From positions 62,001 through 126,000 of the forward strand of contig NZ_LAQO01000026.1 in assembly GCF_000971975.1 (NCBI RefSeq): a stretch of DNA of 64,000 bases, written 5' to 3'. A program made the position numbers and the translations under genes. The notes beneath the pieces were generated by a model. It was not told where the DNA came from. It did no database searches and saw nothing but the letters and a program-made list of their open reading frames with translations. Below, one piece after another: positions 50,948-59,662 of the stretch. The first letter of the stretch is position 1, and every line of letters starts with the position of its first letter. The DNA comes from Paenibacillus algorifonticola. Its GTDB lineage: Bacteria; Bacillota; Bacilli; Paenibacillales; Paenibacillaceae.

Positions 50948-51952
50948 TTAACCAATGCCATATTTGGCGAGATACTGCGGATACGAATGAAGATGAACGG
51001 CTCTGGCCTTGCGCTGAGCTTCCTCCCGATGCTCCGGCACCTGCTCAGCCTCGACATAATCAGCCAGCACGTCGATGACGTCATCTAGAAGCTTCGCCCG
51101 AAAATACAGCTCCAACCGTTCGAGGGCCGCAGTCCCTGCTTCTGCTTGCACCTTTTCTCTCCATATCGGCCAGGACGGACCATGCGTTAGTGGCCAAAGC
51201 AGTACCGAGTAGTCCATCGCCGCATCGCCCTGGCCAGATAAGTCGTCCCAGTCGATTATCCGGAAGCCGTGCCTGTCGCATGTCAGTACGTTGTTGCTGT
51301 TCAGGTCGTTATGAACAACATCACTCGCAGGGAGTAGAAACGCAGGGGTCAGCCGAACGGTGTCCCTCAGCCTCCCAACCTCTTCCTCGAACCACAAAAT
51401 CGTCTCGTCCGACACGAAATCCCTGAGCAGATCGCGCGAACTTCGGATTTCGTCGAGATCCTCCGTAAACCGGGTAATATACTCGTCCTCGAACGCCTCT
51501 GCATAAGTGCGGGTCTCAGCTTTGGGCAGCATTCCGCGAAGACGTTCGTCACGATGGAGCTTAGCGACTGTCGCCATGGCCCCCGTTAGCGCAACCTCAG
51601 GGTTCCGCGTTTCCTTAAGCGGGATTGCATCCTCGATAAATTCGAAAACTAGTCCGTAGGGATATCCCGGCACGATTTCGCACTCAATCGCATGGACCAG
51701 TCTGGGCGCGGTGTAGTTCTCGGCAAGATAATCACTAACGCCCGCCCACTGCTGAAGACGCGCGGCTTTGCTAGGTGGGGCCAGCTTGACGTGAAGCTGA
51801 GTGCGGCCGTCCGTCAGACGGACAGACAAGTTGCCGAAGCCTCCAGGGTTATAGATATATGACGCCCTGATATTATTAGGGTCTAAACCAATGGCATCAG
51901 CGTTTACCGACGCCCATTCCGCAATCATTTTTTCAACTAGTTGTACCTGCAT
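50948..51952 (-). CDS. Aminoglycoside phosphotransferase-fold kinase (APH family)
   Basis: 334 residues with a protein-kinase-like fold: NPGGFGNLSVRL near residue 40 is a glycine-rich loop, VVHNDLNSNNVL is the Brenner motif (H-x-D-x4-N) with the catalytic Asp, and FRIIDWDDLSGQGDAAMDY holds the metal-binding D of the I-D-W-x-x motif. The family phosphorylates small molecules such as antibiotics, choline or sugars; no sequence feature here points to a substrate. Start ATG 51952 has only a weak ribosome site (AGAGTGTAG). It lies in its own short transcript upstream of the AraC gene on the same strand. Confidence 0.85.
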   Translation of the reverse strand: MQVQLVEKMIAEWASVNADAIGLDPNNIRASYIYNPGGFGNLSVRLTDGRTQLHVKLAPPSKAARLQQWAGVSDYLAENYTAPRLVHAIECEIVPGYPYGLVFEFIEDAIPLKETRNPEVALTGAMATVAKLHRDERLRGMLPKAETRTYAEAFEDEYITRFTEDLDEIRSSRDLLRDFVSDETILWFEEEVGRLRDTVRLTPAFLLPASDVVHNDLNSNNVLTCDRHGFRIIDWDDLSGQGDAAMDYSVLLWPLTHGPSWPIWREKVQAEAGTAALERLELYFRAKLLDDVIDVLADYVEAEQVPEHREEAQRKARAVHLHSYPQYLAKYGIG

Positions 51953-52016
51953 ATCTACACTCTACTTTCTCGGCATATTTTGGTCTATACCGGATATTTT
52001 TGCATATTAACCTGTT

Positions 52017-52571
52017 CTAACTATGCAGCTCATCATCCGCTGCTGTTTTTCCGCTGCACAACTCCAGAAAAGTATCTGCGATTTTTCGGCAATCCTCATA
52101 GTCCAGGTTGCCAGAGTGGGCAACGATGATCGGATATTCTCCGTCCGCGCTATTGTGCCGCATATCCCAAATATAATGATTGCCGCTGCCGTCCATACCG
52201 AAGGAAACAGCTCCGGGCATATAAGCTGGAAAGTCATATGCGAGGTTCATTTCCCTCAAATTCGCTGCGCTGAAAAATTGAAAATGGCGGTCGCCACTGC
52301 CGAATTCACCGCCATTGGAATAGCGTAGGAACGCGAGATAGCTACCCGGCAAATTTTTCTGCGGAAAGGTCCATGTGGCAGGATTTAGCGGGACATAGTG
52401 CAGATGCAGCGGGTCCGTCACTGGAAAAGGATTATGCTGCCTATCAGCAATTTCCTGCTTTTCTTCTTCGGTAAGGGCTGCATTCCAGTTGTTCAGAAAA
52501 TGCTGCAAATCATCCTCAGACAAAGCGTCTGCTTTCTGATAGCTATTTTCAAAACGAAACGTCCATTTCAT
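52017..52571 (-). CDS. SMI1/KNR4 (SUKH) family protein
   Basis: 184 residues. PLNPATWTFPQKNLPGSYLAFLRYSNGGEFGSGDRHFQFFS is the SUKH core (L-P-x-x-Y-x-x-F-L-x-x-x-N-G), followed by AVSFGMDGSGNHYIWDMR, the strand pair with a conserved D-G-x-G. Start at 52571 after AGGAGGA; an upstream in-frame start has no ribosome site. SUKH proteins protect against toxins in some contexts. Here it stands beside another small gene cluster with a second SUKH member at 53699. Confidence 0.8.
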   Translation of the reverse strand: MKWTFRFENSYQKADALSEDDLQHFLNNWNAALTEEEKQEIADRQHNPFPVTDPLHLHYVPLNPATWTFPQKNLPGSYLAFLRYSNGGEFGSGDRHFQFFSAANLREMNLAYDFPAYMPGAVSFGMDGSGNHYIWDMRHNSADGEYPIIVAHSGNLDYEDCRKIADTFLELCSGKTAADDELHS

Positions 52572-52667
52572 TAACGAATCCTCCTGAAGCCAAATGTTAA
52601 GTTTCACTAAACGGCTCATACGCTCATACGGCTTAAATGGCTTAAACGGCCCGTTATGATAGTGGCC

Positions 52668-53540
52668 CTATTGGCCTGAAATATATTCACCGAACAGCTG
52701 CCGCGCTTTATCCCAGTCTACGCCTAGCTCGCCCTTCCAGCCGGCCCATGGCATCTCCATATCGGAGCGTCCTTTGGTATTATTCAGCTGGAGCTCTCCG
52801 TTCAAAACGTCCTCAATATTCGTCCAAGAGTCATAAGTGAGGGGGAGGACCGTATTTGGTAATACTCCTACCGATGCTAGAGATTTCAGAATGCTGCGGC
52901 GCATGCCGGGCGTTCCCTTTAGAAGCTTCGCTGCGCTGAGGCGCTTCTCCAATTGGCCGGGCGTTTCATCGTCTTCCGCTTCATCAATGAAGTGCAGAAG
53001 CTGGGTGAATTTTTGGATATCGTCAGCCGTTGGAACAATTGGTCCATGCTCAGTCAACTCAGCTAGTTCGGTCAAATGGGCGTAAGCGCCAACTGTCGAA
53101 TCATAGGCATTTCCCAAATGAATGGCGTACCGAATATACGTTAGATGCTCGTACTGGTCTTTGCTGAATCCGCAATATTTGCAGCATACGAAACGCTCCG
53201 CCTGCTCATACGGATGCTCCTGCATATGAATCATTTGTTTATAGTTAATTAAAGAAGATATGCCCGCTGGAAAGCTGCCGCCGACGCCAGCAATGAACAC
53301 GCCAGCAATGCTGACCCACGAAAATGATTCGATGGATTGAAGCGCAATGAGCTTGCGGTTCAGCTCGTCATGGGTAAGCAGCTCGATTTTATTAGCTTCC
53401 CAATGATAATGCTCAAGCAGTTCACGCTCGACTGGCTCCAAAATATCCGTGTTATATAGACTAATGCTGCGATCTGGATCGTAGTGGGCATTGGCATACT
53501 TATACAGCTTTTTGAGCGCTTTCAACAGTTTTTTATCCAT
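52668..53540 (-). CDS. Hypothetical protein with CCxxC motif, 290 residues
   Basis: Family not recognised. A mostly helical soluble protein beginning MDKKLLKALKKLYKYANAHY; SWVSIAGVFIAGVGGSFPAGISSL near residue 75 is a Gly-rich hydrophobic stretch that could insert in or lie on a membrane; VCCKYCGFSKDQYEHL at about 120 resembles half of a zinc knuckle (C-C-x-x-C). Two acidic stretches follow (DEAEDDETPGQLEKR). AAGGAG precedes the ATG at 53540. It lies 97 bp upstream of the SUKH gene on the same strand and may be cotranscribed with it. Confidence 0.6.
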   Translation of the reverse strand: MDKKLLKALKKLYKYANAHYDPDRSISLYNTDILEPVERELLEHYHWEANKIELLTHDELNRKLIALQSIESFSWVSIAGVFIAGVGGSFPAGISSLINYKQMIHMQEHPYEQAERFVCCKYCGFSKDQYEHLTYIRYAIHLGNAYDSTVGAYAHLTELAELTEHGPIVPTADDIQKFTQLLHFIDEAEDDETPGQLEKRLSAAKLLKGTPGMRRSILKSLASVGVLPNTVLPLTYDSWTNIEDVLNGELQLNNTKGRSDMEMPWAGWKGELGVDWDKARQLFGEYISGQ

Positions 53541-53698
53541 TATGTAAACTCCTTGTCTATTAGAAATAAAGAAGAATGCCCTTCAAACCTAAGCTTAATA
53601 GCAACACATGGCCAATGCAAATCGGGGAGGGGAAATTGGTAGAATACGCTAATAGGATGGTACAATAGGAAGCAAGAGCAGGGTAAGTAGGAGCAAGA

Positions 53699-54202
53699 AT
53701 GGAAGAAGCTAAAATGGCACAGAAGCTAGTTATTTTCGGCAAGGAGGACATGGATGATATGAAAAAGGAGCTTGTGGAACGACTAAAGGCGTTCCTTTAT
53801 CGGGAGGATAATCTTTCTTTAGTCGGCATTGCTGCCAGCCAAGAGGAAATAGCAAGTGCGCAGGAGCGGCTGAATGTAAGCTTTCATGCGGATTATGTTC
53901 ATTTTATTCAGACGTTTGGCGGTGCATATGCAGGTCTGGCTGTACATGCGTTCTCGAATGGCTCCAGCATTGGAAAAGAAACGGTTGTCGAATTGACGCT
54001 GGAGTTTCGGGAGCAATTTGAAGGCAGTCCATTTGCCGAGCTTTTGGAGAGCAGCTATGTGATATCGATGGATGGTTCCGGCGATCCTATTATCATTAAT
54101 CCGGATGGGCAGGTTCTCATCTGTTATCACGATAACGGGGAAATGAAGCAATTGGCAGACTCATTTGAGGCGCTGATTGAGGATTGTTTTTTGGAGTGGT
54201 GA
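53699..54202 (+). CDS. SMI1/KNR4 (SUKH) family protein
   Basis: 167 residues. The SUKH core is evident: ASQEEIASAQERLNVSFHADYVHFIQTFGGAY (E-x-x-L-x-x-x-F-x-x-D-Y-x-x-F), then MDGSGDPIIINPDGQVLICYHDNGE. Start ATG 53699 with TAGGAGC upstream. It is followed after three bases by a DUF4375 gene and then a third small gene, so the three form one transcript, divergent from the two minus-strand genes. Confidence 0.85.
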   Translation: MEEAKMAQKLVIFGKEDMDDMKKELVERLKAFLYREDNLSLVGIAASQEEIASAQERLNVSFHADYVHFIQTFGGAYAGLAVHAFSNGSSIGKETVVELTLEFREQFEGSPFAELLESSYVISMDGSGDPIIINPDGQVLICYHDNGEMKQLADSFEALIEDCFLEW

Positions 54203-54205
54203 GGG

Positions 54206-54676
54206 ATGACGGACAAGAGAGGAGGAAGTCCAGTGGAGAAAAATGTTTCGGATTTATGGTTTGATTTTGCCATGCAATTCGTGGACAAGAAAAATCTTGC
54301 TGGCGGAGATTGGGGCTCTTTAACGGAGGCTGAGCAGGAAGTTGCGGCATTATGGCTGCTGGAAGGCGATATGTATAACGGCGGGTTTTTGCAGTTTTTT
54401 TGCAACTGGGGATATGAAGCGTATTTGCATGCTGTTCGTGCCTTAAACACAATTACGGCGCCAAAAGCGCTGGCTATTCTCACAGACTGCTATGAGGTGA
54501 TCGATGCCTATAAGGATGATCCTCGATTAGAAGCCCTTTGGGACATCCCGAAGGTGCTGACGGAGGAGGAGAGCGATACGCTCGAAGATCAGGATGAGCA
54601 GTTTTGGGAGGATGAGGACAAGCTGTCCGAGAAGGCTTATGCGCATTATTATCTTTCGTTACAGTTAAAGCCTTAG
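54206..54676 (+). CDS. DUF4375 (DMP19-like) domain protein
   Basis: 156 residues. LLEGDMYNGGFLQFFCNWG is the DUF4375 signature (E-x-x-N-G-G-F-x-Q-F-x-x-N), with the usual helix pairs before and after and a very acidic C-terminal third. DUF4375 proteins include the Neisseria DNA mimic DMP19, an acidic dimer that can displace DNA-binding proteins; most members are uncharacterised. Start ATG 54206, three bases after the SUKH gene stop, with GTGAGGG acting as ribosome site inside that stop region. Confidence 0.8.
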   Translation: MTDKRGGSPVEKNVSDLWFDFAMQFVDKKNLAGGDWGSLTEAEQEVAALWLLEGDMYNGGFLQFFCNWGYEAYLHAVRALNTITAPKALAILTDCYEVIDAYKDDPRLEALWDIPKVLTEEESDTLEDQDEQFWEDEDKLSEKAYAHYYLSLQLKP

Positions 54677-54691
54677 ATATGGAGGGAATAA

Positions 54692-55213
54692 ATGGGGACG
54701 GATATTCATTGTTTCGTAGAGCAAAAAATGTATCGGTATGCGGGCTTAGATGATACAGGAATATGGATTTCAATTGATAAATGGACTAAAAGCAGTTGGG
54801 CCATTCTTTATTCAGAACGTAACGAAGAGGCGCCTTGGGTAGTCGAGAGAGAGGACATGATTTTCAAAGATAGGAATTATAATCTCTTCGCCATTCTGGC
54901 CAATATTCGGAATTCTGACCAAATGCCTTTTATCAGTGAGCCACGCGGGTTGCCTGACGATGTTAGTCCAGAAATCCGGCTTCAAATGAAATATGGTGAT
55001 TATCATAGCACTACTTGGTTTACCGCCAAAGAACTATTAGAATACAATTGGGATCAAGTGTTTGAGTTCGAAGACGAAACGATGGACGGAAAAGTTTTTA
55101 TTGATACCGTAAATTATATGGAATGTAGCCGTGCTTTTTTGGATGTCGTCAAACGTTTGGTTGCTAGGGAAAATCCATCAAATATGCGGCTTATAATTAC
55201 GTTTGACAGTTAA
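54692..55213 (+). CDS. MGTDIH-type protein found in bacteria and phages
   Basis: 173 residues starting MGTDIHCFVEQKMYRYAG. The M-G-x-D-I-H-x-x-x-E opening recurs in an unnamed family found in phages and bacterial accessory regions; its conserved Asp and His suggest a metal site but no activity is known to me. The rest has DRNYNLFAILANIRN and SEPRGLPDDVSPEIR, also recurrent in the family. ATG 54692 with GGAGGGA upstream, 15 bp after the DUF4375 gene. Confidence 0.7.
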   Translation: MGTDIHCFVEQKMYRYAGLDDTGIWISIDKWTKSSWAILYSERNEEAPWVVEREDMIFKDRNYNLFAILANIRNSDQMPFISEPRGLPDDVSPEIRLQMKYGDYHSTTWFTAKELLEYNWDQVFEFEDETMDGKVFIDTVNYMECSRAFLDVVKRLVARENPSNMRLIITFDS

Positions 55214-55309
55214 AGCCTTAAACGAACCCGTCAATTTGGTGCATGAACTGTCGGACTCCTTCGGGGCGAATTTGATACTCTACAAGTGTGGAAGGGAGGG
55301 CAACTAAAG

Positions 55310-56179
55310 ATGCTTGAGCACATGAACCGGGCATTGGCCTATATTGAAGAGCATTTGACGGAGGAAATTGATTTTAAAGAGGCAGCAAGGCGGGCGTTAT
55401 GCTCGGAATATCATTTTAAGCGAATGTTCTCATTCCTTGCCGGGCTTACGATGTCAGAGTACATTCGCCGCAGGCGTCTAACGCTGGCTGCATTTGAGCT
55501 GCAACAAAGCCAGGTTAGAGTCATCGATGTTGCGATGAAATATGGCTATCAATCACCGGACGCATTTACGAAGGCGTTTCAGCTTTATCATGGGGTTACG
55601 CCATCCGAAGCAAGAAGCAGCGGACCATCGTTAAAGGTTTGCCCTCGCATGACCTTCCAGTTAATCGTTAAAGGAGGAGTCGAAATGAATTATCGCATCG
55701 AGGAAAAAGCGGGCTTTCGCATCGTCGGCATTCACAAGCGGGTGCCCATCCAGTTTAACGGGGTGAATCCGGAAATCGCGGCGATGTGGCAAAGCTTGGA
55801 TGAGCAAAAGATAACGGCGCTCAAGCAGCTCTCCAATACCGAGCCTTATGGCATGATCAGCGGCTCGGCGAATTTCTCGGAAGGCCGGATGGACGAGAAG
55901 GGCGAGCTGGACCATTATATTGGCGTGGCCACAACGTTCGCGTGTCCGGAGCCATTTTCACAATTGGAGGTTGCCGCATCATCCTGGGCAGTATTTGAAG
56001 CAGTCGGGCCATTCCCGGGTACCCTCCAAGAAATTTGGGGCCGCATTTATTCGGAGTGGTTCCCGTCTTCCAGCTATGAGCAAGTAGAGGGACCGGAGAT
56101 TTTATGGAATGAGCATAAGGACATCACGTCCGCGACGTTTAAAAGCGAGATATGGATACCGGTCAGGAAGCGAATGTAA
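55310..56179 (+). CDS. AraC-family regulator with GyrI-like effector domain
   Basis: 289 residues. Residues 1-105 are a double AraC helix-turn-helix (EIDFKEAARRALCSEYHFKRMF and IDVAMKYGYQSPDAFTKAFQ), and from about 125 a GyrI/AraC_E_bind small-molecule domain (MNYRIEEKAGFRIVGIHKRV ... HYIGVATTF). Such MarA/Rob-like proteins sense xenobiotics or cell stress. Start ATG 55310 after AAGGGAGGG; a GTG at 55286 precedes that site. Single gene with its own terminator. Confidence 0.9.
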   Translation: MLEHMNRALAYIEEHLTEEIDFKEAARRALCSEYHFKRMFSFLAGLTMSEYIRRRRLTLAAFELQQSQVRVIDVAMKYGYQSPDAFTKAFQLYHGVTPSEARSSGPSLKVCPRMTFQLIVKGGVEMNYRIEEKAGFRIVGIHKRVPIQFNGVNPEIAAMWQSLDEQKITALKQLSNTEPYGMISGSANFSEGRMDEKGELDHYIGVATTFACPEPFSQLEVAASSWAVFEAVGPFPGTLQEIWGRIYSEWFPSSSYEQVEGPEILWNEHKDITSATFKSEIWIPVRKRM

Positions 56180-56202
56180 GACAGTAGCGATGGATGCAGC
56201 GT

Positions 56203-56243
56203 AAAAGAAAGGGAAGCCGGAAGGAACCGGGCTTCCCTTTTTT
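56203..56243 (+). terminator. Rho-independent terminator
   Basis: AAAGGGAAGCCGG pairs with CCGGGCTTCCCTTT around a short loop and runs into T residues; it ends the AraC-GyrI gene. Confidence 0.9.
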
Positions 56244-56382
56244 CGTTCGTTGAGATTGCTGAATCAAGGTTATGGGCAGGGCTTCCAGCAGCACGATGAT
56301 TCGCGCTATTTTCATTTTTAACAGCATGCGCTATATTTGAGAGAATTAGAATGTAACGGTAAATGAGGGGTTTATAATCATT

Positions 56383-59300
56383 TTGAGAAAACAGATTAAG
56401 TTAAGCCATGTGATTTACTTGGTATTTTTTGTTTTGCTTCTGATTATTGTGCGCTGGAGTTGGCATAGTCAGTTCACCTTGGACAATCCGCCAACGGTAA
56501 AGCAAGGCGTACTGGATTTGCGCGGTATAGATCTGGATGAATCCAAGCCGTTTCCGCTGGACGGAGAGTGGTTATTTTATGCGGGGCAGTGGGTTGGTGC
56601 ATCTAGTGTAGGAAGCGCTATACAGAGTCAACTGCTGCAGGTGCCGGGAAAATGGAACACAGCATTTGATCATGCTGATCAAGAGGCGTACGGATATGGA
56701 ACGTATTATGTGCGTATTTTGCTTGATCGGCCTTTAGTGGAACCGTTTAGCGTGTGGTTTCAATCGATTTATACCGCTTCGGAGGTGGAGATTAACGGGG
56801 AGCTGCTTGCCAAGTTCGGTAAGCTTGCCGAGGGTCAGGAAGGACATGTTTCCGAAAATAAATCATTCAAGGTGAGCTATGACGGGGAAAATCAAGTGGA
56901 GCTGGATTTGTTCGTTCGAGCATCCAATTATGAAGCGCCGCTGAACGGTGGCATTATTCGCTCTGTACAGTTTGGCATGGAAGAAGGGATTGACCAAATC
57001 TATTCCTATTCCAGTGCTTTTCAGCTAATCGTTATTGTCATTTTTCTGCTTCATGCGTTATACGCGCTGATCATTTATTTGATTAATGTTCGAAAAACAG
57101 AATTTATTATGTTTTTTCTCATGATGATTACGTCAGCCATGACGGTTGCCGTCTATCACCATGGGCTTTTATTCCAGTGGATTCCTACTGAATTTGTATG
57201 GACGTTGAAGCTGAAAGCTTTTGCGTACATTTGGTTCTCTTTTTTTCTCCTCATGATGGGCAGGGCTTTTATTGGGGTTACTCGCAAAGGTCTGTTGTTT
57301 TACAGCTACGTCTGCCTACTAGCGGCGTATACGATTTTTGTTACAATGGGCTCGCTAGAGCTGGCTCTTTATTCCATCGAATCGGGGCTATACATGCTGC
57401 TGTATTACCTCCCCTTGTTCTGGACGACCTATTATTTTATGAAAATGGTGTTGAATCAGGCAGAAGGCGCGTTGTTTCTCTTATTTTCCGTCGTCTGTGT
57501 CATTAATAATATTTTGTGGGGAACGGTGTATTACGCCGGAACGTCGCAATTTATGTTTTATCCCGTAGATTTAATTGCTGCGATTACCAGCTTCTCCGCC
57601 CATTGGTTTAAAAGATATTATCACAATTGGCATGAAAATGTATCCCTCAACGCCCAATTGGCGGAGTCGAATCGCTTGAAGGATCGTTTTCTGGCCAATA
57701 CGTCGCATGAGCTGCGCACACCGCTGCACGGCATTATGAACATCGCCCAAAGCGTGCTGACGCGAAAAAAACATGTGCTGGATGGGCAAAGCCAGCGCGA
57801 CATGGAGCTGCTTATTATGGTCAGCCGCCGGATGTCGCTTATGCTGAATGATCTGCTTGACGTTGTCAGGCTGCAGGATAAAAGGATTCAAGTACGAATG
57901 ACCGCGGTGAAAGTCCAGTCTGTCGCTGCTGGTGTGCTGGATATGCTGCGGTTTTTGACCGAGGGCACGAAGGTGAAGCTGCGGATGGACATAAAGGAAG
58001 ATTTGCCGCATGTTTATGCCGATGAAGAACGATTGGTGCAAATTATCATTAATTTGGTGCATAATGCACTGAAGTACACCCAAGAGGGAACCGTGGAGCT
58101 GGCTGCCGAGCAAGTAAACGGACAAGTATGGATACGTGTAACGGATACCGGAGTGGGTATGGATGAGGCGATGCAAAAGCGTGCTTTCAAGCGTTATGAG
58201 CAAGTCGCTTCTGGCAGCGGTGGCATTGGGCTCGGGCTAAGTATTTGCAAGGACCTGGTCGAATTGCATGGCAGTGAGCTGTTCGTTCAATCCCAGCCGG
58301 GCAAAGGCAGTATATTCAGCTTTAAATTGTCCGTGTTTGATGAGAGTGTGGAAGACGCCTTGCCTCAGCCCATGATTCATATGAAAAAGGAAGCGGAATC
58401 GCTGGCGTCTGTCGGCGCACAGCTTGCAGCAGGAGCGGACGCGATGGCAGCCGCCCGTCATGATTTAACCGAAGTCGATCTGCCTGCTTCAAAGTCTGGA
58501 GGAGATGCTGAACGGATTCGTGTGCTGGCTGTTGATGATGATCCCGTCAATTTGAAGGTGCTGGTTCATATTTTGTCAGCGGATATGTACCATATTGAAA
58601 TGGCGTTTTCCGCGCGGGAAGCATTGGACAAGCTCCATCGTGAGCAGTGGGACCTTGTTATTGCAGACGTTATGATGCCCGGCATGTCAGGGTATGAATT
58701 GACGCGGTTAATTCGCGAGCGTTTTACGCTGTATGAGCTGCCGATTATTTTGCTGACCGCGCGCAGCGAGCCAGAAGATATTTATGCCGGTTTCGTGGCA
58801 GGAGCGAACGATTATGTTACTAAGCCCGTAGATGCACTGGAGCTAAGGTATCGGGCGGGGTCGCTTTCATCGCTCAAGCAGGCGGTTAATGAACGTTTGA
58901 GCATGGAAGCCGCTTATTTGCAGGCGCAGATTCAGCCGCATTTTCTGTTTAATGCTTTGAATTCGATTTTGGCGCTAAGCGAAATTGATGCGGACAAGAT
59001 GAGAAATCTAGCAGAAGCGTTTACAGCTTACCTGCGTATTAGTTTTGACTTTCTCACCGCAGGCAAGCTTGTACCACTATCTCGGGAGCTTGAGCTGGTA
59101 GAGAATTATTTATATATTGAGCAGCAGCGTTTTGGAGAGCGGCTAAAGGTGGAGTGGGAAGTACAGGCGGATGTTGATAAGGACATGCCGATTCCTCCGC
59201 TTACCATTCAGCCATTAGTGGAAAATGCGGTCAGGCATGGGCTGTTGAGCCAGCGCAAGGGCGGAACGCTAGGCATTCGGATCGTGCAGCAAGCTGATAC

Positions 59301-59511
59301 AGTGGAATTTTATGTAAGTGATACGGGGATTGGTATGGATGAGGAGCAGATTCGTAGGCTGTTGAAACCAGCGGGAAGAGAAAATCGTGGGATTGGGCTG
59401 TTGAATACGCATAGTCGATTGACCCGGCTTTATGGGAGAGGGCTGAAGATTGAAAGCAAGGTAGGTGAGGGGACGGTAGTTGAGTTTGAGGTTGCGAGGT
59501 TTGGGGAGTAG
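56383..59511 (+). CDS. Hybrid sensor with two kinase modules (7TMR-HisKA-REC-LytS)
   Basis: 1042 residues. A first helix (VIYLVFFVLLLIIVRW), a jelly-roll extracellular sensor to about residue 200, seven helices (7TMR-DISM type) to about 400, then HisKA with H442 (NTSHELRTPLHG), an ATPase domain with DTGVGMD and GIGLGLSI, a receiver with D718-D720 and phospho-acceptor D762 (VIADVMMPGMSG), and finally a second, LytS-type kinase with H853 (IQPHFLFNALNS), N box IQPLVENAVRHG and G boxes DTGIGMD and GIGLLNTH. Two kinase chemistries on one chain. No cognate DNA-binding regulator is adjacent. Start TTG 56383 after GAGGGGT. The sensor type binds carbohydrates in other proteins; a secreted xyloglucanase gene follows. 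Confidence 0.88.
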   Translation: MRKQIKLSHVIYLVFFVLLLIIVRWSWHSQFTLDNPPTVKQGVLDLRGIDLDESKPFPLDGEWLFYAGQWVGASSVGSAIQSQLLQVPGKWNTAFDHADQEAYGYGTYYVRILLDRPLVEPFSVWFQSIYTASEVEINGELLAKFGKLAEGQEGHVSENKSFKVSYDGENQVELDLFVRASNYEAPLNGGIIRSVQFGMEEGIDQIYSYSSAFQLIVIVIFLLHALYALIIYLINVRKTEFIMFFLMMITSAMTVAVYHHGLLFQWIPTEFVWTLKLKAFAYIWFSFFLLMMGRAFIGVTRKGLLFYSYVCLLAAYTIFVTMGSLELALYSIESGLYMLLYYLPLFWTTYYFMKMVLNQAEGALFLLFSVVCVINNILWGTVYYAGTSQFMFYPVDLIAAITSFSAHWFKRYYHNWHENVSLNAQLAESNRLKDRFLANTSHELRTPLHGIMNIAQSVLTRKKHVLDGQSQRDMELLIMVSRRMSLMLNDLLDVVRLQDKRIQVRMTAVKVQSVAAGVLDMLRFLTEGTKVKLRMDIKEDLPHVYADEERLVQIIINLVHNALKYTQEGTVELAAEQVNGQVWIRVTDTGVGMDEAMQKRAFKRYEQVASGSGGIGLGLSICKDLVELHGSELFVQSQPGKGSIFSFKLSVFDESVEDALPQPMIHMKKEAESLASVGAQLAAGADAMAAARHDLTEVDLPASKSGGDAERIRVLAVDDDPVNLKVLVHILSADMYHIEMAFSAREALDKLHREQWDLVIADVMMPGMSGYELTRLIRERFTLYELPIILLTARSEPEDIYAGFVAGANDYVTKPVDALELRYRAGSLSSLKQAVNERLSMEAAYLQAQIQPHFLFNALNSILALSEIDADKMRNLAEAFTAYLRISFDFLTAGKLVPLSRELELVENYLYIEQQRFGERLKVEWEVQADVDKDMPIPPLTIQPLVENAVRHGLLSQRKGGTLGIRIVQQADTVEFYVSDTGIGMDEEQIRRLLKPAGRENRGIGLLNTHSRLTRLYGRGLKIESKVGEGTVVEFEVARFGE

Positions 59512-59662
59512 AAGCCTCTCTGATTATATTTTCTATTAATCTCATTAAATGAAAGTATATAATTAAAATGTCAGTTAATAGAACGATATAGAGATGAATG
59601 CAGAATGTGATAGGCAGGGAACGTGATGGCGTTCTAATATTGCAGGAATTGAGGGAACAGAT

